This document shows positions 27,017-35,518 of a DNA stretch of 64,000 bases, piece after piece. A program made the translations under genes and the position numbers. The stretch spans positions 1 through 64,000 of the forward strand of contig CALLXE010000058.1 of the NCBI GenBank assembly GCA_938015875.1. The letters are read 5' to 3'. The DNA is from an uncultured Robiginitomaculum sp. Its GTDB lineage: Bacteria; Pseudomonadota; Alphaproteobacteria; Caulobacterales; Maricaulaceae. Numbering within the stretch: position 1 is the first letter of the stretch; every line of letters starts with the position of its first letter. The notes beneath the pieces were generated by a model, which was not told the DNA's origin, made no database searches, and was given only the letters and a program-made list of their open reading frames with translations.

Positions 27017-28483
27017 ATGTCTGACCTTACAAAATTGACCCTAGACGCCGCATTGACCGGCATGGCGAACGGCGAGTTTTCCTCTGTGGAAATTACCAAG
27101 GCGCATATCGATGCCATCAAAGACGCCGGCAAGCTGAATGCCTTTATTACGGACACGCATGACTTGGCGCTTGAGCAAGCCGCAGCGTCTGATGCACGGC
27201 GGGCCAAAGGCGAAGCCGGCCTTCTTGAAGGTGCGCCTTTGGGCGTGAAAGATTTGTTCTGCACGACCGGCGTTCGCACCACGGCATGTTCTAAAATCCT
27301 CGGCGATTTCACCCCGACATATGAAAGCTCTGTCACGGCGAATATGAAAGCCGACGGCATGGTCATGCTCGGTAAGCTAAACCTCGATGAATTTGCCATG
27401 GGCAGTTCAAACGAGACCTCGTTTTACGGCCCTGTGATTAATCCGTGGCGCAAGGATGCTGATTTGGTTCCCGGCGGTTCCTCCGGCGGATCAGCCTCTG
27501 CTGTGGCGGCGGATTTATGCCTTGGCGCAACGGCGACCGATACCGGCGGGTCCATCCGCCAACCGGCGGCTTTTACCGGCACAGTCGGAATTAAGCCGAC
27601 TTACGGACGGTGTTCGCGGTGGGGCACCGTGGCGTTTGCGTCTTCGCTGGACCAAGCCGGCCCGATTGCCAAGACGGTCAAAGACAGCGCGATCTTGCTG
27701 CAATCTATGGCCGGATATGATGCCAAGGATTCCACATCCTTAAATCTGCCTGTCCCTGATTGGGTGTCCGCCTGCGGCGCGTCCATTAAAGGTATGAAGA
27801 TCGGTATTCCCAAGGAATATACGATCGATGGCATGCCAAAAGAGATTGAAGATTTATGGCAGCAAGGCATGAAGTGGCTGGAAGCTGCCGGCGCGGAAAT
27901 CGTGCATATTTCCCTGCCGCATACCAAATACGCATTGCCTGCATACTACGTTGTGGCCCCGGCCGAGGCGTCTTCAAACCTCGCCCGTTATGATGGCATG
28001 CGCTACGGCCTGCGGGTCGAAGGTGAGAATTTGAACGACACTTATGAGCGTACCCGAACTGAGGGCTTTGGTGATGAGGTGCGCCGCCGCATCATGATCG
28101 GGACTTACGTACTATCCTCCGGTTATTACGACGCCTATTATCTGCGCGCGCAAAAGGTCCGCACAAAAATCGCTGACGATTTCAAAGCCGCATGGGAAAA
28201 ATGCGACGCGATACTGACCCCCACATGCCCAAGCGGCCCGTTTCCCGTCGGCCATAAATTTAATGACCCCGTGAAAATGTATTTGAACGACATTTTCACG
28301 GTCACAGCAAATTTGGCCGGTCTTCCCGGAATTTCTGTTCCTGCGGGCCTCGACGCAAACGGCCTCCCGCTCGGCCTGCAAATCATCGGCCGGGCGCTTG
28401 ATGAAGAGACTGTGTTTAAGGCGGCGAGCGCGCTGGAGGATGCGGCCGGGTTTAGTGCCAAGCCATTGAAGTGGTGGGGGTAG
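27017..28483 (+). CDS. gatA: Asp/Glu-tRNA amidotransferase subunit A
   Basis: This 488-residue amidase releases ammonia from glutamine for transamidation of misacylated Glu-tRNA(Gln) or Asp-tRNA(Asn). The catalytic Ser-cisSer-Lys set is visible: Lys78 (GVKDLF), cis-Ser155 in PGGSSGGSA, and nucleophile Ser179 in [10 protein letters not shown]. Length is normal. In this window gatA and gatB are not adjacent: about 960 bases holding two extra genes and three repeats lie between them. Confidence 0.97.
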   Translation: MSDLTKLTLDAALTGMANGEFSSVEITKAHIDAIKDAGKLNAFITDTHDLALEQAAASDARRAKGEAGLLEGAPLGVKDLFCTTGVRTTACSKILGDFTPTYESSVTANMKADGMVMLGKLNLDEFAMGSSNETSFYGPVINPWRKDADLVPGGSSGGSASAVAADLCLGATATDTGGSIRQPAAFTGTVGIKPTYGRCSRWGTVAFASSLDQAGPIAKTVKDSAILLQSMAGYDAKDSTSLNLPVPDWVSACGASIKGMKIGIPKEYTIDGMPKEIEDLWQQGMKWLEAAGAEIVHISLPHTKYALPAYYVVAPAEASSNLARYDGMRYGLRVEGENLNDTYERTRTEGFGDEVRRRIMIGTYVLSSGYYDAYYLRAQKVRTKIADDFKAAWEKCDAILTPTCPSGPFPVGHKFNDPVKMYLNDIFTVTANLAGLPGISVPAGLDANGLPLGLQIIGRALDEETVFKAASALEDAAGFSAKPLKWWG

Positions 28484-28489
28484 GTTTTT

Positions 28490-28759
28490 GTGGACGATTA
28501 TGATGTCTCTGAATGGTCTGATATCGGCGGGAGTGTATTAGGGGGCTTGTCCGGAATATGCGTCTTTCTGATTACATGGTTTTTAGTCGCATCATCATTC
28601 GGAGCCTTGGGTTTTCTACTTGGATGGTTTCCCGCTTTTTTTGCAGGAGCGTTCTTTGCAATAATTTTGAAGTTTCTGTTTCAGCTTATGATTTGGTTGT
28701 TTTTGGAGGTTTCTCTACTTATTCTGGAGCTACTTAATCCTCATAATTGGCGCAATTAA
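28490..28759 (+). CDS. Small hydrophobic membrane protein in gatA-gatB gap
   Basis: The 89-residue protein has an acidic N-terminus (MDDYDVSEWSD) and two or three long hydrophobic stretches (about 14-34, 36-60 and 62-82) rich in Phe, Leu and Trp. It starts at GTG 28490, three bases after gatA, with GGGGGTAGG upstream. Codon use is AT-richer than in its neighbours, which suggests a recent arrival. No family recognised; it is not part of known GatCAB complexes. Confidence 0.55.
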   Translation: MDDYDVSEWSDIGGSVLGGLSGICVFLITWFLVASSFGALGFLLGWFPAFFAGAFFAIILKFLFQLMIWLFLEVSLLILELLNPHNWRN

Positions 28760-28809
28760 TCATAGTGAGCCTATTAAAAATAAGCCGATACTTTTATGAG
28801 TAAATAACC

Positions 28810-28959
28810 CTGGTTCCCGACTTTCGTCGGGATGAGCGGAAAATAAAGAGAGAGATTGTAGTTTTGACGATTGTCGTTTTGGGAATAAAGTTTGCGAACA
28901 ATGCTTCCTGCGCAAACAAACCCCACCTCCCGCTCATCCCGACGAAAGTCGGGAACCAG
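28810..28959. repeat. 150-bp inverted-repeat unit (MITE-like)
   Basis: Two 30-base arms, 28810-28839 and 28930-28959, are perfect inverted copies of each other around 90 bases without a gene. Each arm is itself a hairpin: TCCCGAC, loop TTTC, GTCGGGA, followed by TGAGCGG. The right arm also serves as the left boundary of the GIY-YIG gene. Arms of this kind resemble the widespread proteobacterial palindromes that are often mistranslated as FPTFVGM. Confidence 0.92.
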
Positions 28960-28973
28960 AGTTTGGAAAAGCG

Positions 28974-29357
28974 ATGATTGACCGCGCGTTTTATGTTTAC
29001 ATTATCACGAACAAACGCAACGGAACGCTGTATATCGGACACACGGATGACCTCGGGATTAGAATGGAAGAGCATATTCAGGGCCGTTACGCCGGGTTTT
29101 CAAAACGGCACGGCCTGAAATATCTGGTCTGGTATGAAGGATTTGAAACACGCGACGCGGCTTTTAAAAAGGAACGGCAGTTAAAAGAATGGCGACGCGA
29201 TTGGAAATTGGAATTGATAGAGCGGGATAACCCTCACTGGATAGATATTTATAAAACGCCGCAATGGCCTTTGCCGGATGAAAATATATATCCGGAAGTT
29301 TGGGCGCGGTGTATGGACTGTAGGATTGACCCAAGTTTTGTTGTTGGTGACAAATAA
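28974..29357 (+). CDS. GIY-YIG domain nuclease
   Basis: The 127-residue protein contains a compact GIY-YIG domain (about 4-85). Its defining residues are visible: FYVYIITN, then GTLYIGHTDDLGIRMEEH with catalytic Tyr and Arg, and the Glu in KKERQLKEWRR. The C-terminal 40 residues are extra and include a CMDC pair. Single-domain proteins of this class (UPF0213-like) are common but have no known role. The start is ATG 28974. The stop TAA lies within the AAATAAC stretch that precedes the downstream repeat, a stretch also found before the first repeat copy. Confidence 0.9.
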   Translation: MIDRAFYVYIITNKRNGTLYIGHTDDLGIRMEEHIQGRYAGFSKRHGLKYLVWYEGFETRDAAFKKERQLKEWRRDWKLELIERDNPHWIDIYKTPQWPLPDENIYPEVWARCMDCRIDPSFVVGDK

Positions 29358-29359
29358 CT

Positions 29360-29389
29360 CTGGGCCCCGATTTTCATCGGGGTGAGCGG
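29360..29389. repeat. Third hairpin repeat copy, with compensatory changes
   Basis: The hairpin stem is CCCCGAT (29365-29371), loop TTTC, ATCGGGG (29376-29382), then TGAGCGG. Compared with the copies at 28810 and 28930, two base pairs differ on both sides (T-A to C-G and C-G to T-A), so the stem is preserved while loop and tail are identical. Confidence 0.9.
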
Positions 29390-29445
29390 AAATAAAAATC
29401 AGGCCTTTTACGAAGGCGAAAAAACGAGAATAAGGTTTTTGCATT

Positions 29446-30939
29446 ATGTTTATAGCACCACGCGTCGCGGACGCTAAAGATTGGATTACTACGGAGACCG
29501 GGGATTGGGAAATTATCCTGGGCCTTGAGGTTCATGCGCAGGTCGCGTCTAATTCCAAATTGTTCTCCGGCGCGGCGACGGAATATGGCGCGGAGCCGAA
29601 CAGTCAAGTGTCCCTCGTTGATGCGGGCATGCCCGGCATGCTGCCTGTGGTGAATGAGTTTTGTCTGGAGCAAGCGGTAAAAACCGGCATTGGCCTGAAC
29701 GCGCAGATTAATCTTTTTTCGCGCTTTGACCGCAAAAACTATTTTTATGTCGATCTGCCCCAAGGTTATCAAATCAGCCAATTTGAGTTTCCGATTGTCG
29801 GCGAAGGCGAAATTGATATTGTCCCGATTGACGCCGATGGCAAAGTCGGCGAGCAAGTGTCTGTCGGTATTGAGCGTCTGCATCTCGAGCAAGACGCCGG
29901 CAAATCTATTCATGATTTATCGCCGGACGAAACTTATGTCGATTTAAACCGCTCCGGCGTTTGCCTGATGGAAATTGTGTCCAAGCCCGATATGCGCTCC
30001 CCTGACGAGGCGTCAGCCTATGTTGAAAAATTGCGCGGCATTGTACGCGCCCTTGGGACGTGTGACGGGGATATGGAAAAGGGTAATTTGCGGGCTGATG
30101 TTAACGTGTCCGTGCGCCGTCCGGGCGGAGAGCTGGGGACGCGCTGCGAGATTAAAAACGTCAACTCTATGCGTTTCATCCGTCAGGCCATCAATTATGA
30201 GGCCCGCCGGCAAATTGAAATTATCGAGAGCGGTAATGAAGTCGACCAAGAGACCCGCCTGTTTGACAGCGTGAAGGGCGAAACCCGCACCATGCGCTCT
30301 AAAGAAGACGCCCATGATTACCGCTATTTCCCGGACCCGGACCTGCTGCCGATTAAATTAGAGCAAAGCTTTGTCGACCGCATCCGGTCCGAAATGCCCG
30401 AAATGCCGGACGCCCGTAAGGCGCGGTTTATGGAGGCCTATGGCTTGTCCGAATATGACGCGCGGCTACTCTCCGGTGATATAGACATGTCAAATTTTTA
30501 CGAGACTTTGGCCAAAGGCCGCGACGCAAAAATTGCCGCGAACTGGATGCTGGGTGATTTCGCCGGCGCGCTGAATAAGGGCGGGATTGAACTTACCGAT
30601 AGTCCCGTTGACGCGGACGCACTGGGCGGTCTGATCGACCGGATTTCTGATGATACGATTTCCGGTAAAATCGCCAAAGGCGTGTTTGAAAAAATGTTTG
30701 AAAGCGGCGACAGCGCGGACACGATTATTGAGCGCGACGGATTAAAGCAGGTCACAGACACCGGCGCGATTGAAAAAATCGTCGATGAAGTGATTGCGGC
30801 AAACAGCGATCAAGCGGCCAAGGTTGCGGACAATCCGCGTCTTATCGGCTTCTTTGTCGGGCAGGTGATGAAAGCCTCCGGCGGTAAAGCCAATCCCAAA
30901 GCGGTCAATGAAATTCTCAAGGCGAAATTGGGGCTTTAA
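29446..30939 (+). CDS. gatB: Asp/Glu-tRNA amidotransferase subunit B
   Basis: GatB, 497 residues, is the kinase and tRNA-binding subunit that activates the misacylated residue. Family features include [13 protein letters not shown] near residue 22, [34 protein letters not shown] and [15 protein letters not shown], then the helical and YqeY-like tail domains (about 300-497). ATG 29446 has a loosely spaced AATAAGG upstream, so a slightly later start is possible. It needs its own promoter, or read-through across the repeats that separate it from gatA. Confidence 0.96.
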   Translation: MFIAPRVADAKDWITTETGDWEIILGLEVHAQVASNSKLFSGAATEYGAEPNSQVSLVDAGMPGMLPVVNEFCLEQAVKTGIGLNAQINLFSRFDRKNYFYVDLPQGYQISQFEFPIVGEGEIDIVPIDADGKVGEQVSVGIERLHLEQDAGKSIHDLSPDETYVDLNRSGVCLMEIVSKPDMRSPDEASAYVEKLRGIVRALGTCDGDMEKGNLRADVNVSVRRPGGELGTRCEIKNVNSMRFIRQAINYEARRQIEIIESGNEVDQETRLFDSVKGETRTMRSKEDAHDYRYFPDPDLLPIKLEQSFVDRIRSEMPEMPDARKARFMEAYGLSEYDARLLSGDIDMSNFYETLAKGRDAKIAANWMLGDFAGALNKGGIELTDSPVDADALGGLIDRISDDTISGKIAKGVFEKMFESGDSADTIIERDGLKQVTDTGAIEKIVDEVIAANSDQAAKVADNPRLIGFFVGQVMKASGGKANPKAVNEILKAKLGL

Positions 30940-31002
30940 TAAAGCCGCCGTAATTGTGCCCGATTTGCGGATTTATATCCCAATATTGAAACGGAGCCGA
31001 TT

Positions 31003-31521
31003 ATGACGAGCATAGCTTTAAAGCTTACCCGCCGCGTCCTTATAATGGCGGGTATAGCCACCATGACCGCTGCGCCGGCTATGGCGTGCCGGATGACCAA
31101 ACCTTATGACGCGCAGGCCGCTGATTTCGTGTTTATCGGCAAGGCGATTGATATTGATGTGCAATATAATGATGTGCAGTATAAAGACGCGCCGAAAACG
31201 TGGAAGACAAAGCGATATGCCACGTCGTCAACCGTGACCTTTGAAATCATCGAGGTGCTTAAAGGCGAATATGACGGGCAGACCATAGACGCGCAATTTG
31301 GGTTTAACTGGTTTGCCGGACCGGCGACAAAGCTGGGTGATTTGCAGCGCGGAGAGGACAAAGAGGCCGTGGTCGGCGTTCGCTTCGGCACGAGCGCACT
31401 GATGCCGACGCAAGTTATTGGCGGCATTTGCAGTGCTGATTATTTTATTCCAAAACCGAAACCTGACAGTCCCGGCGTGAAATATTGGGGCAAGGTAGAT
31501 ATGCCTGCCCTGCCTTTTTAG
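31003..31521 (+). CDS. Secreted protein, possibly NTR/TIMP-like
   Basis: The 172-residue protein has a signal peptide ending AMA before Cys29. The mature N-terminal Cys followed by ADFVFIGKAIDI and the strand TVTFEIIEVLKGEYDG resembles bacterial netrin/TIMP-like domains, where the first cysteine is structural. A second Cys lies near the C-terminus (GGICSADYF). The family call is tentative. Its last four bases overlap the convergent membrane protein gene. Confidence 0.6.
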   Translation: MTSIALKLTRRVLIMAGIATMTAAPAMACRMTKPYDAQAADFVFIGKAIDIDVQYNDVQYKDAPKTWKTKRYATSSTVTFEIIEVLKGEYDGQTIDAQFGFNWFAGPATKLGDLQRGEDKEAVVGVRFGTSALMPTQVIGGICSADYFIPKPKPDSPGVKYWGKVDMPALPF

Positions 31522-32306
31522 AGCGTGGTCAATCTTGCGCGGCGACCCGCCATAAGCGCGCTGCCGATTAAAACAATCGCGCCGATACCGGCGGCGACAG
31601 CAATCGTCATATTGGGCGCGTCCGCAGACAGACGCGTGGCAGCTAAAAAGGCCAACCCCCAAACCGGCGCGAATGTATAGGCGCGATTGCCGCCGGTTTT
31701 ATGGATGATAAACGTAATCCACGCGAGCGCTGCGGCAAGGGTTAACAGGCAAACCATTGTCTCGCTCATACCAAACCCGATGGGGCCATGCACGCCCAGC
31801 TGCGCCCAGTTTAAAAATACTGCAATTGAGCACCAACCGGCCAAAAGCGAAAGCGGGATGTAAATCATAACGCCTTCCGGCGCGGACAACTCTGCTTTGC
31901 GCGCCGTCAATTTCACGACGGCCGCGCAAATTAAAAGCATGGCCGGAATAAAGACCAAGGCCGTTCCCCATGCCGACACTGCCGGTGGCGGGAAGGCAGC
32001 CATATAGCCCCAAAGCGTAATCAGGGCAAAACTGCCGGCGGTCAGCCAACCGACGTCCCGAAAGATTGCGCGGCTTTTATTGGCGGGCAGCATTTGAATA
32101 ATGCCGTAAGCAATGCAGCCGACAAAAATCGGAAACCAGATGGAAAAGGCAATACCGGCCGGAACAAGCAATGTGTCGTTATAATCTGACTGTTCGGATA
32201 TGGACCGGCCGACGTCGAAAATCATCGGTACAGACGATGAAATCCACATGGCGGGTGCCAATAAAAGGTTGGAAACTTGGCGGGCAGTGTCAGATGAATT
32301 GGCCAT
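31518..32306 (-). CDS. Polytopic membrane protein, TspO-like
   Basis: The 262-residue protein has about seven membrane segments and an N-terminal polar cap. Segments such as FSIWFPIFVGCIAYGIIQ and SLLAGWCSIAVFLNWAQL recall TspO/MBR-related proteins, but the usual Trp-rich signature is not complete. It stands alone on the minus strand, convergent with the secreted protein. Function unknown. Confidence 0.65.
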   Translation of the reverse strand: MANSSDTARQVSNLLLAPAMWISSSVPMIFDVGRSISEQSDYNDTLLVPAGIAFSIWFPIFVGCIAYGIIQMLPANKSRAIFRDVGWLTAGSFALITLWGYMAAFPPPAVSAWGTALVFIPAMLLICAAVVKLTARKAELSAPEGVMIYIPLSLLAGWCSIAVFLNWAQLGVHGPIGFGMSETMVCLLTLAAALAWITFIIHKTGGNRAYTFAPVWGLAFLAATRLSADAPNMTIAVAAGIGAIVLIGSALMAGRRARLTTL

Positions 32307-32439
32307 TAGGGTCCTGATTTTGTTTTTATTTTAGGGCTTATACGCCCTGATTATAGACTTGGTTGCATGACCTGTCTCAAATTTTTGGTATGTGTCATTG
32401 AAACTCGCAATCCGTTGCAGGCGTAGTAAGGTAATGATT

Positions 32440-33234
32440 ATGAAATTGAAGGCCTTCATTTTATCAGTCGCTATTGCGATAATGACGACCGCGCTGACGC
32501 CTGTCGGGCCGGATCAGCAGGCCGAATATGCCCGCGCTGACCTCGCCTCGGGCTTTTATGATAAGGCTATAGAGGGCGGGCTTTTGGCCGGCTATCCGCC
32601 CGGCTATATCGTGGCGGCTGAAGCCCTGAGCGCAAAGGTGATGCTTAATTTAGTGCCGGACGTGAACGTTTCGGCTAAGGCTGCAAAGCTCTACGCGCAG
32701 AAAGCGCTGGATTCTGAGCCGCAAAATACCGAAGCTCTGATTCAATACGCGCTGGCCCTTGGATTTGAAACGCGCAGCAGCGGCATTATGAAAGCGTGGC
32801 TCGGAAAGATGCCGCAAAAAAGCAAGGCCGCGATTGATGCTGCCTACGCCGCTGCGCCGGATGATGCGCGGACATCAGCGCTGATCGGTGCATGGCATTT
32901 GGGCATTGTGCGTAAGGCCGGCGACAAACGGGCGATGAAAATGTACGGTGCCGGGGTGGAGCAGGGCATTGCGTCTTATGACGCCGCCGTCACGCGCGCG
33001 CCCGGCGATATTGTGATTGCCGGCAATTACGCCATATCGCTTTTAGGTATAGATCCGGTCGCTTATAAAGACCGCGCGCAGACTTTGCTGGTATCTATCA
33101 AAAACACCGCGCCGAAAAATGCGGTGGAGCGCGAAGTGCAAGCGCGCATGGTGCCGTTAATTGAGTTTTTGGAATATCCCGACGGGATGACTGAGGCGGT
33201 CAATAATTTGATGAACGACCCTATCGAAGAATAG
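32440..33234 (+). CDS. Exported TPR-like protein
   Basis: About 264 residues. A signal-type hydrophobic start (MKLKAFILSVAIAIMTTAL) is followed by an all-helical region with tetratricopeptide-like pairs (ALDSEPQNTEALIQYALALG, AVTRAPGDIVIAGNYAISL). It probably acts as a periplasmic scaffold. ATG 32440 is preferred over ATG 32434 because TAAGG (32427-32431) is properly spaced from it. It converges on the repressor gene with only three bases between the stops. Confidence 0.75.
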   Translation: MKLKAFILSVAIAIMTTALTPVGPDQQAEYARADLASGFYDKAIEGGLLAGYPPGYIVAAEALSAKVMLNLVPDVNVSAKAAKLYAQKALDSEPQNTEALIQYALALGFETRSSGIMKAWLGKMPQKSKAAIDAAYAAAPDDARTSALIGAWHLGIVRKAGDKRAMKMYGAGVEQGIASYDAAVTRAPGDIVIAGNYAISLLGIDPVAYKDRAQTLLVSIKNTAPKNAVEREVQARMVPLIEFLEYPDGMTEAVNNLMNDPIEE

Positions 33235-33237
33235 GCG

Positions 33238-33870
33238 TTATTGCGTGACCCAGACAATACGCGCAATCCACAAAACCTCGAGCCGGTCCAGCGTGCGATC
33301 ATCATAGTCAGGATTGAGCGAGATAAGCTCGACAACCTGATCATTCATGCGCCGCAGCTCTTTGGCCATAACTTCGCCGCCGATTGTTTTGACCACAACA
33401 CGGTCACCGCGCCGCACATCTTCATTGGGCGCGATCAGGACTTTGTCGCCCTCGCGCAAAACGGGGCTCATGGAATCGCCTGAGATTTCCAGCGCGTAGA
33501 CATTTTCATCGGCCACACCCGGCACGCGAACTTCTTCCCATGACGCGCCGACCGGAAATCCGGCATCGTCGAAAAACCCTTCATTACCGGCTTGGGCCAA
33601 CCCGATGACCGGGACGTTCATCCCGGCCGGGCGTTTGCCGCCGGATGTGACCATCATGGCAAAATCTTCAAAATTTACGCCCATAACAAGCAGGACTTTT
33701 GACAGGCTTTCCGTGGACGGCCAGCGCGGATTGCCGTCGCGGCTGTGGCGTTTCGATTTGTTAAAGGTTGTCGGGTCAAGGCCGGCGTGTTTCGCGAGGC
33801 CTGACGTGCTCATGCCGAATCGTGAAGCTAAGGCGTCCAAGGCGGACCAAATATCGCGATGTTCAAACAT
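33238..33870 (-). CDS. HTH / S24 LexA-like transcriptional regulator
   Basis: The 210-residue protein has an N-terminal helix-turn-helix (about 15-65, GLAKHAGLDPTTFNKSKR) and a C-terminal S24 peptidase fold (about 85-210). The catalytic Ser is in GDSMSPVL and the Lys in EVMAKEL, so RecA-stimulated self-cleavage is possible. No clear Ala-Gly cleavage site was identified. It resembles the CI-like regulator common on alphaproteobacterial chromosomes; no prophage genes are nearby. Targets unknown. Confidence 0.85.
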   Translation of the reverse strand: MFEHRDIWSALDALASRFGMSTSGLAKHAGLDPTTFNKSKRHSRDGNPRWPSTESLSKVLLVMGVNFEDFAMMVTSGGKRPAGMNVPVIGLAQAGNEGFFDDAGFPVGASWEEVRVPGVADENVYALEISGDSMSPVLREGDKVLIAPNEDVRRGDRVVVKTIGGEVMAKELRRMNDQVVELISLNPDYDDRTLDRLEVLWIARIVWVTQ

Positions 33871-33947
33871 AAGGGCTCAAAGTCGGCATAATCGTAAAAT
33901 CGCATTAATAAGAATAAATTCCTATTCGTCAAGGCGCAAATCAGGCA

Positions 33948-33983
33948 TAAAAAAGCCCCGCGCGGACTGTCCGGCGGGGCTTT
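33948..33983 (-). terminator. Intrinsic terminator of the first ammonium transporter gene
   Basis: GCCCCGC (33955-33961) pairs with GCGGGGC (33974-33980) around an inner CGGA/TCCG stem. On the minus strand the stem is followed by seven T (33954 to 33948). It lies 21 bases after the stop of the transporter gene. Confidence 0.9.
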
Positions 33984-34003
33984 GTTGTCTTGTTTAAAGG
34001 CCT

Positions 34004-35287
34004 TTAGTCGTTATAGGCGTTTTCACCGTGAAGACCATAATCCAGACCTTCGACTTCTGTCTGGTTATCAACCCGCAGGCCAAGCGTTGCTTTGAGTATG
34101 CCCAAGATAATAACACTGGCAATGGCTGACCATGCAATGACGGCCACTGTGCCGGTCAACTGCACGATGAAGTCACCGTCACCGGTTCCGCCCAGCGCTT
34201 TGGCTGACAGAAACGGAAGGGCCAAAATACCAAGGATACCGCCGACGCCGTGAACAGCAAAGACGTCAAGGCTGTCATCCACTTTCAGTTTCACGCGGAC
34301 AAGGCTGACAGCGTAGTAACAAACAACGCCGCCCAAAAGACCGATCAGCATTGCGCCTGCGGGGCCAAGCACGCCGGCCGCCGGTGTCACTGTGGCAAGG
34401 CCTGCAATCGTGCCGGTAACGGCGCCGACCAATGTAGCTTTTTTGTTTTTAATGGCTTCCAGAACAATCCAGCTCAGCGTTCCCATAGAGGCTGCCAAAT
34501 GGGTGGACAAGAGAGCATAGCCCGCGCCGCTGTCGGCCGCGAGTTGAGAGCCGCCGTTAAAGCCGAACCAACCGACCCAGAGCATGGACGCGCCGATCAT
34601 GACCATGCCGGGGCGATGCGGCGGGGAAATTTCATGGGGAAAGCCTTTGCGCTTGCCCAGCATGAAAACATAAACCAGAGCGGAAATGCCGGCCGTAGCA
34701 TGAACAACAAGGCCGCCGGCAAAGTCGATAAGACCGCGCTCTGCGAGCCAGCCGCCGCCCCAAATCCAATTTGTAACGGGGGCGTAAACAACCAAAAGCC
34801 AAGCAGCCGTAAAGATCATAACAGGCAAAAATTTCACCCGCTCGACAAAGGCACCGACAATCAACGCCGGCGTAATAATCGCAAACGTCATCTGGAAGGC
34901 AAGGAAGACGACTTCGGGGATAGAGCCGGAAACACTGCCCCGCGTCAGGTTTTTAAGGAAAAGATTGTCAAGACCGCCCCAAAGTCCGGTGCTGTCACCA
35001 AAGGCGATGGAGTAACCGGCGATAACCCAAACAATAGAGGCCAGCGCCGCAATTGCGTAAACTTTCATCAGAACGGACAAAAAGTTCTTCGCGCGGACAA
35101 GGCCGCCGTAAAACAGAGCCAGGCCGGGCAATGACATAAACAGCACAAGCGCTGTAGCGGTTAAAATCCAGGCTGTATCGCCGGAATTAACGGTGGCTGC
35201 GTCTTGGGCGAGCGCTGCGCCGGGAAGTGCGAGGCCGGTCGTGACTGCGCCTCCGATTGCCGCTGCGCGGCTGTATAAATGTGACAT
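34004..35287 (-). CDS. Ammonium transporter, Amt family (copy A)
   Basis: This 427-residue Amt/MEP channel has a cleavable signal peptide ending near GAALA and about eleven membrane segments. The twin pore histidines are in VVHATAG and FAVHGVGG; the gate region is WGGGWLAERG. It conducts ammonium across the inner membrane. ATG 35287 has GAGGGGACAG upstream. A second Amt gene lies upstream on the same strand, but a terminator separates the two, so they are probably independent units. No glnK, the usual PII partner gene, is in the window. Confidence 0.93.
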   Translation of the reverse strand: MSHLYSRAAAIGGAVTTGLALPGAALAQDAATVNSGDTAWILTATALVLFMSLPGLALFYGGLVRAKNFLSVLMKVYAIAALASIVWVIAGYSIAFGDSTGLWGGLDNLFLKNLTRGSVSGSIPEVVFLAFQMTFAIITPALIVGAFVERVKFLPVMIFTAAWLLVVYAPVTNWIWGGGWLAERGLIDFAGGLVVHATAGISALVYVFMLGKRKGFPHEISPPHRPGMVMIGASMLWVGWFGFNGGSQLAADSGAGYALLSTHLAASMGTLSWIVLEAIKNKKATLVGAVTGTIAGLATVTPAAGVLGPAGAMLIGLLGGVVCYYAVSLVRVKLKVDDSLDVFAVHGVGGILGILALPFLSAKALGGTGDGDFIVQLTGTVAVIAWSAIASVIILGILKATLGLRVDNQTEVEGLDYGLHGENAYND

Positions 35288-35427
35288 GATCTGTCCCCTC
35301 AATGTGTGTAGCATAATGCGGGGTGACCCCGTCTGTGCCGAAAACCGATAGCAAGCGGGCTTCGCGGCGCGCAGGACGGGATTAATTTCGGCGTCATGAT
35401 TCTGATCTGCGCCTAAATTTTAAACGC

Positions 35428-35468
35428 AAAAACGCCCGGATCGCACAATTAACGTGCGCCGGGCGTTT
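35428..35468 (-). terminator. Intrinsic terminator after ammonium transporter copy B
   Basis: AAACGCCCGG (35430-35439) and CCGGGCGTTT (35459-35468) form the stem, with an inner CGCAC/GTGCG arm. Read leftward it is followed by five T. Confidence 0.85.
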
Positions 35469-35475
35469 GAGACTG

Positions 35476-35508
35476 TTTCACCGCCTGCGAGGGCCGCAAG
35501 CGGTGAAA
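35476..35508. repeat. Stem-loop directly after ammonium transporter copy B
   Basis: A perfect 9-bp stem, TTTCACCGC (35476-35484) with GCGGTGAAA (35500-35508), lies ten bases after the stop codon and just before the terminator on the minus strand. It has no T-run. It may protect the mRNA 3' end. Confidence 0.6.
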
Positions 35509-35518
35509 GCTTTCAGGC

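Larger units (their letters stand above)
28930..29389. mobile_element. Putative repeat-bounded GIY-YIG nuclease cassette
   Basis: The GIY-YIG gene is framed almost exactly by inverted hairpin repeats: 28930-28959 (14 bases before the ATG) and 29360-29389 (2 bases after the stop). The unit lies between gatA and gatB and is read in the same direction. Similarity between arms extends outward from the hairpin (AACTCTGG on one side). No target duplication was found by eye. That it moves is inference from architecture. Confidence 0.5.

Noticed and set aside
28794-29075. Minus-strand frame covering the repeats before the GIY-YIG gene
   Set aside because: It contains the well-known mistranslated palindrome (FPTFVGM) and overlaps a real gene start.
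34250-35134. 294-codon plus-strand frame inside the ammonium transporter gene
   Set aside because: It is an antisense shadow of a membrane protein, highly polar and Asn/Gln/His-rich, without domains.
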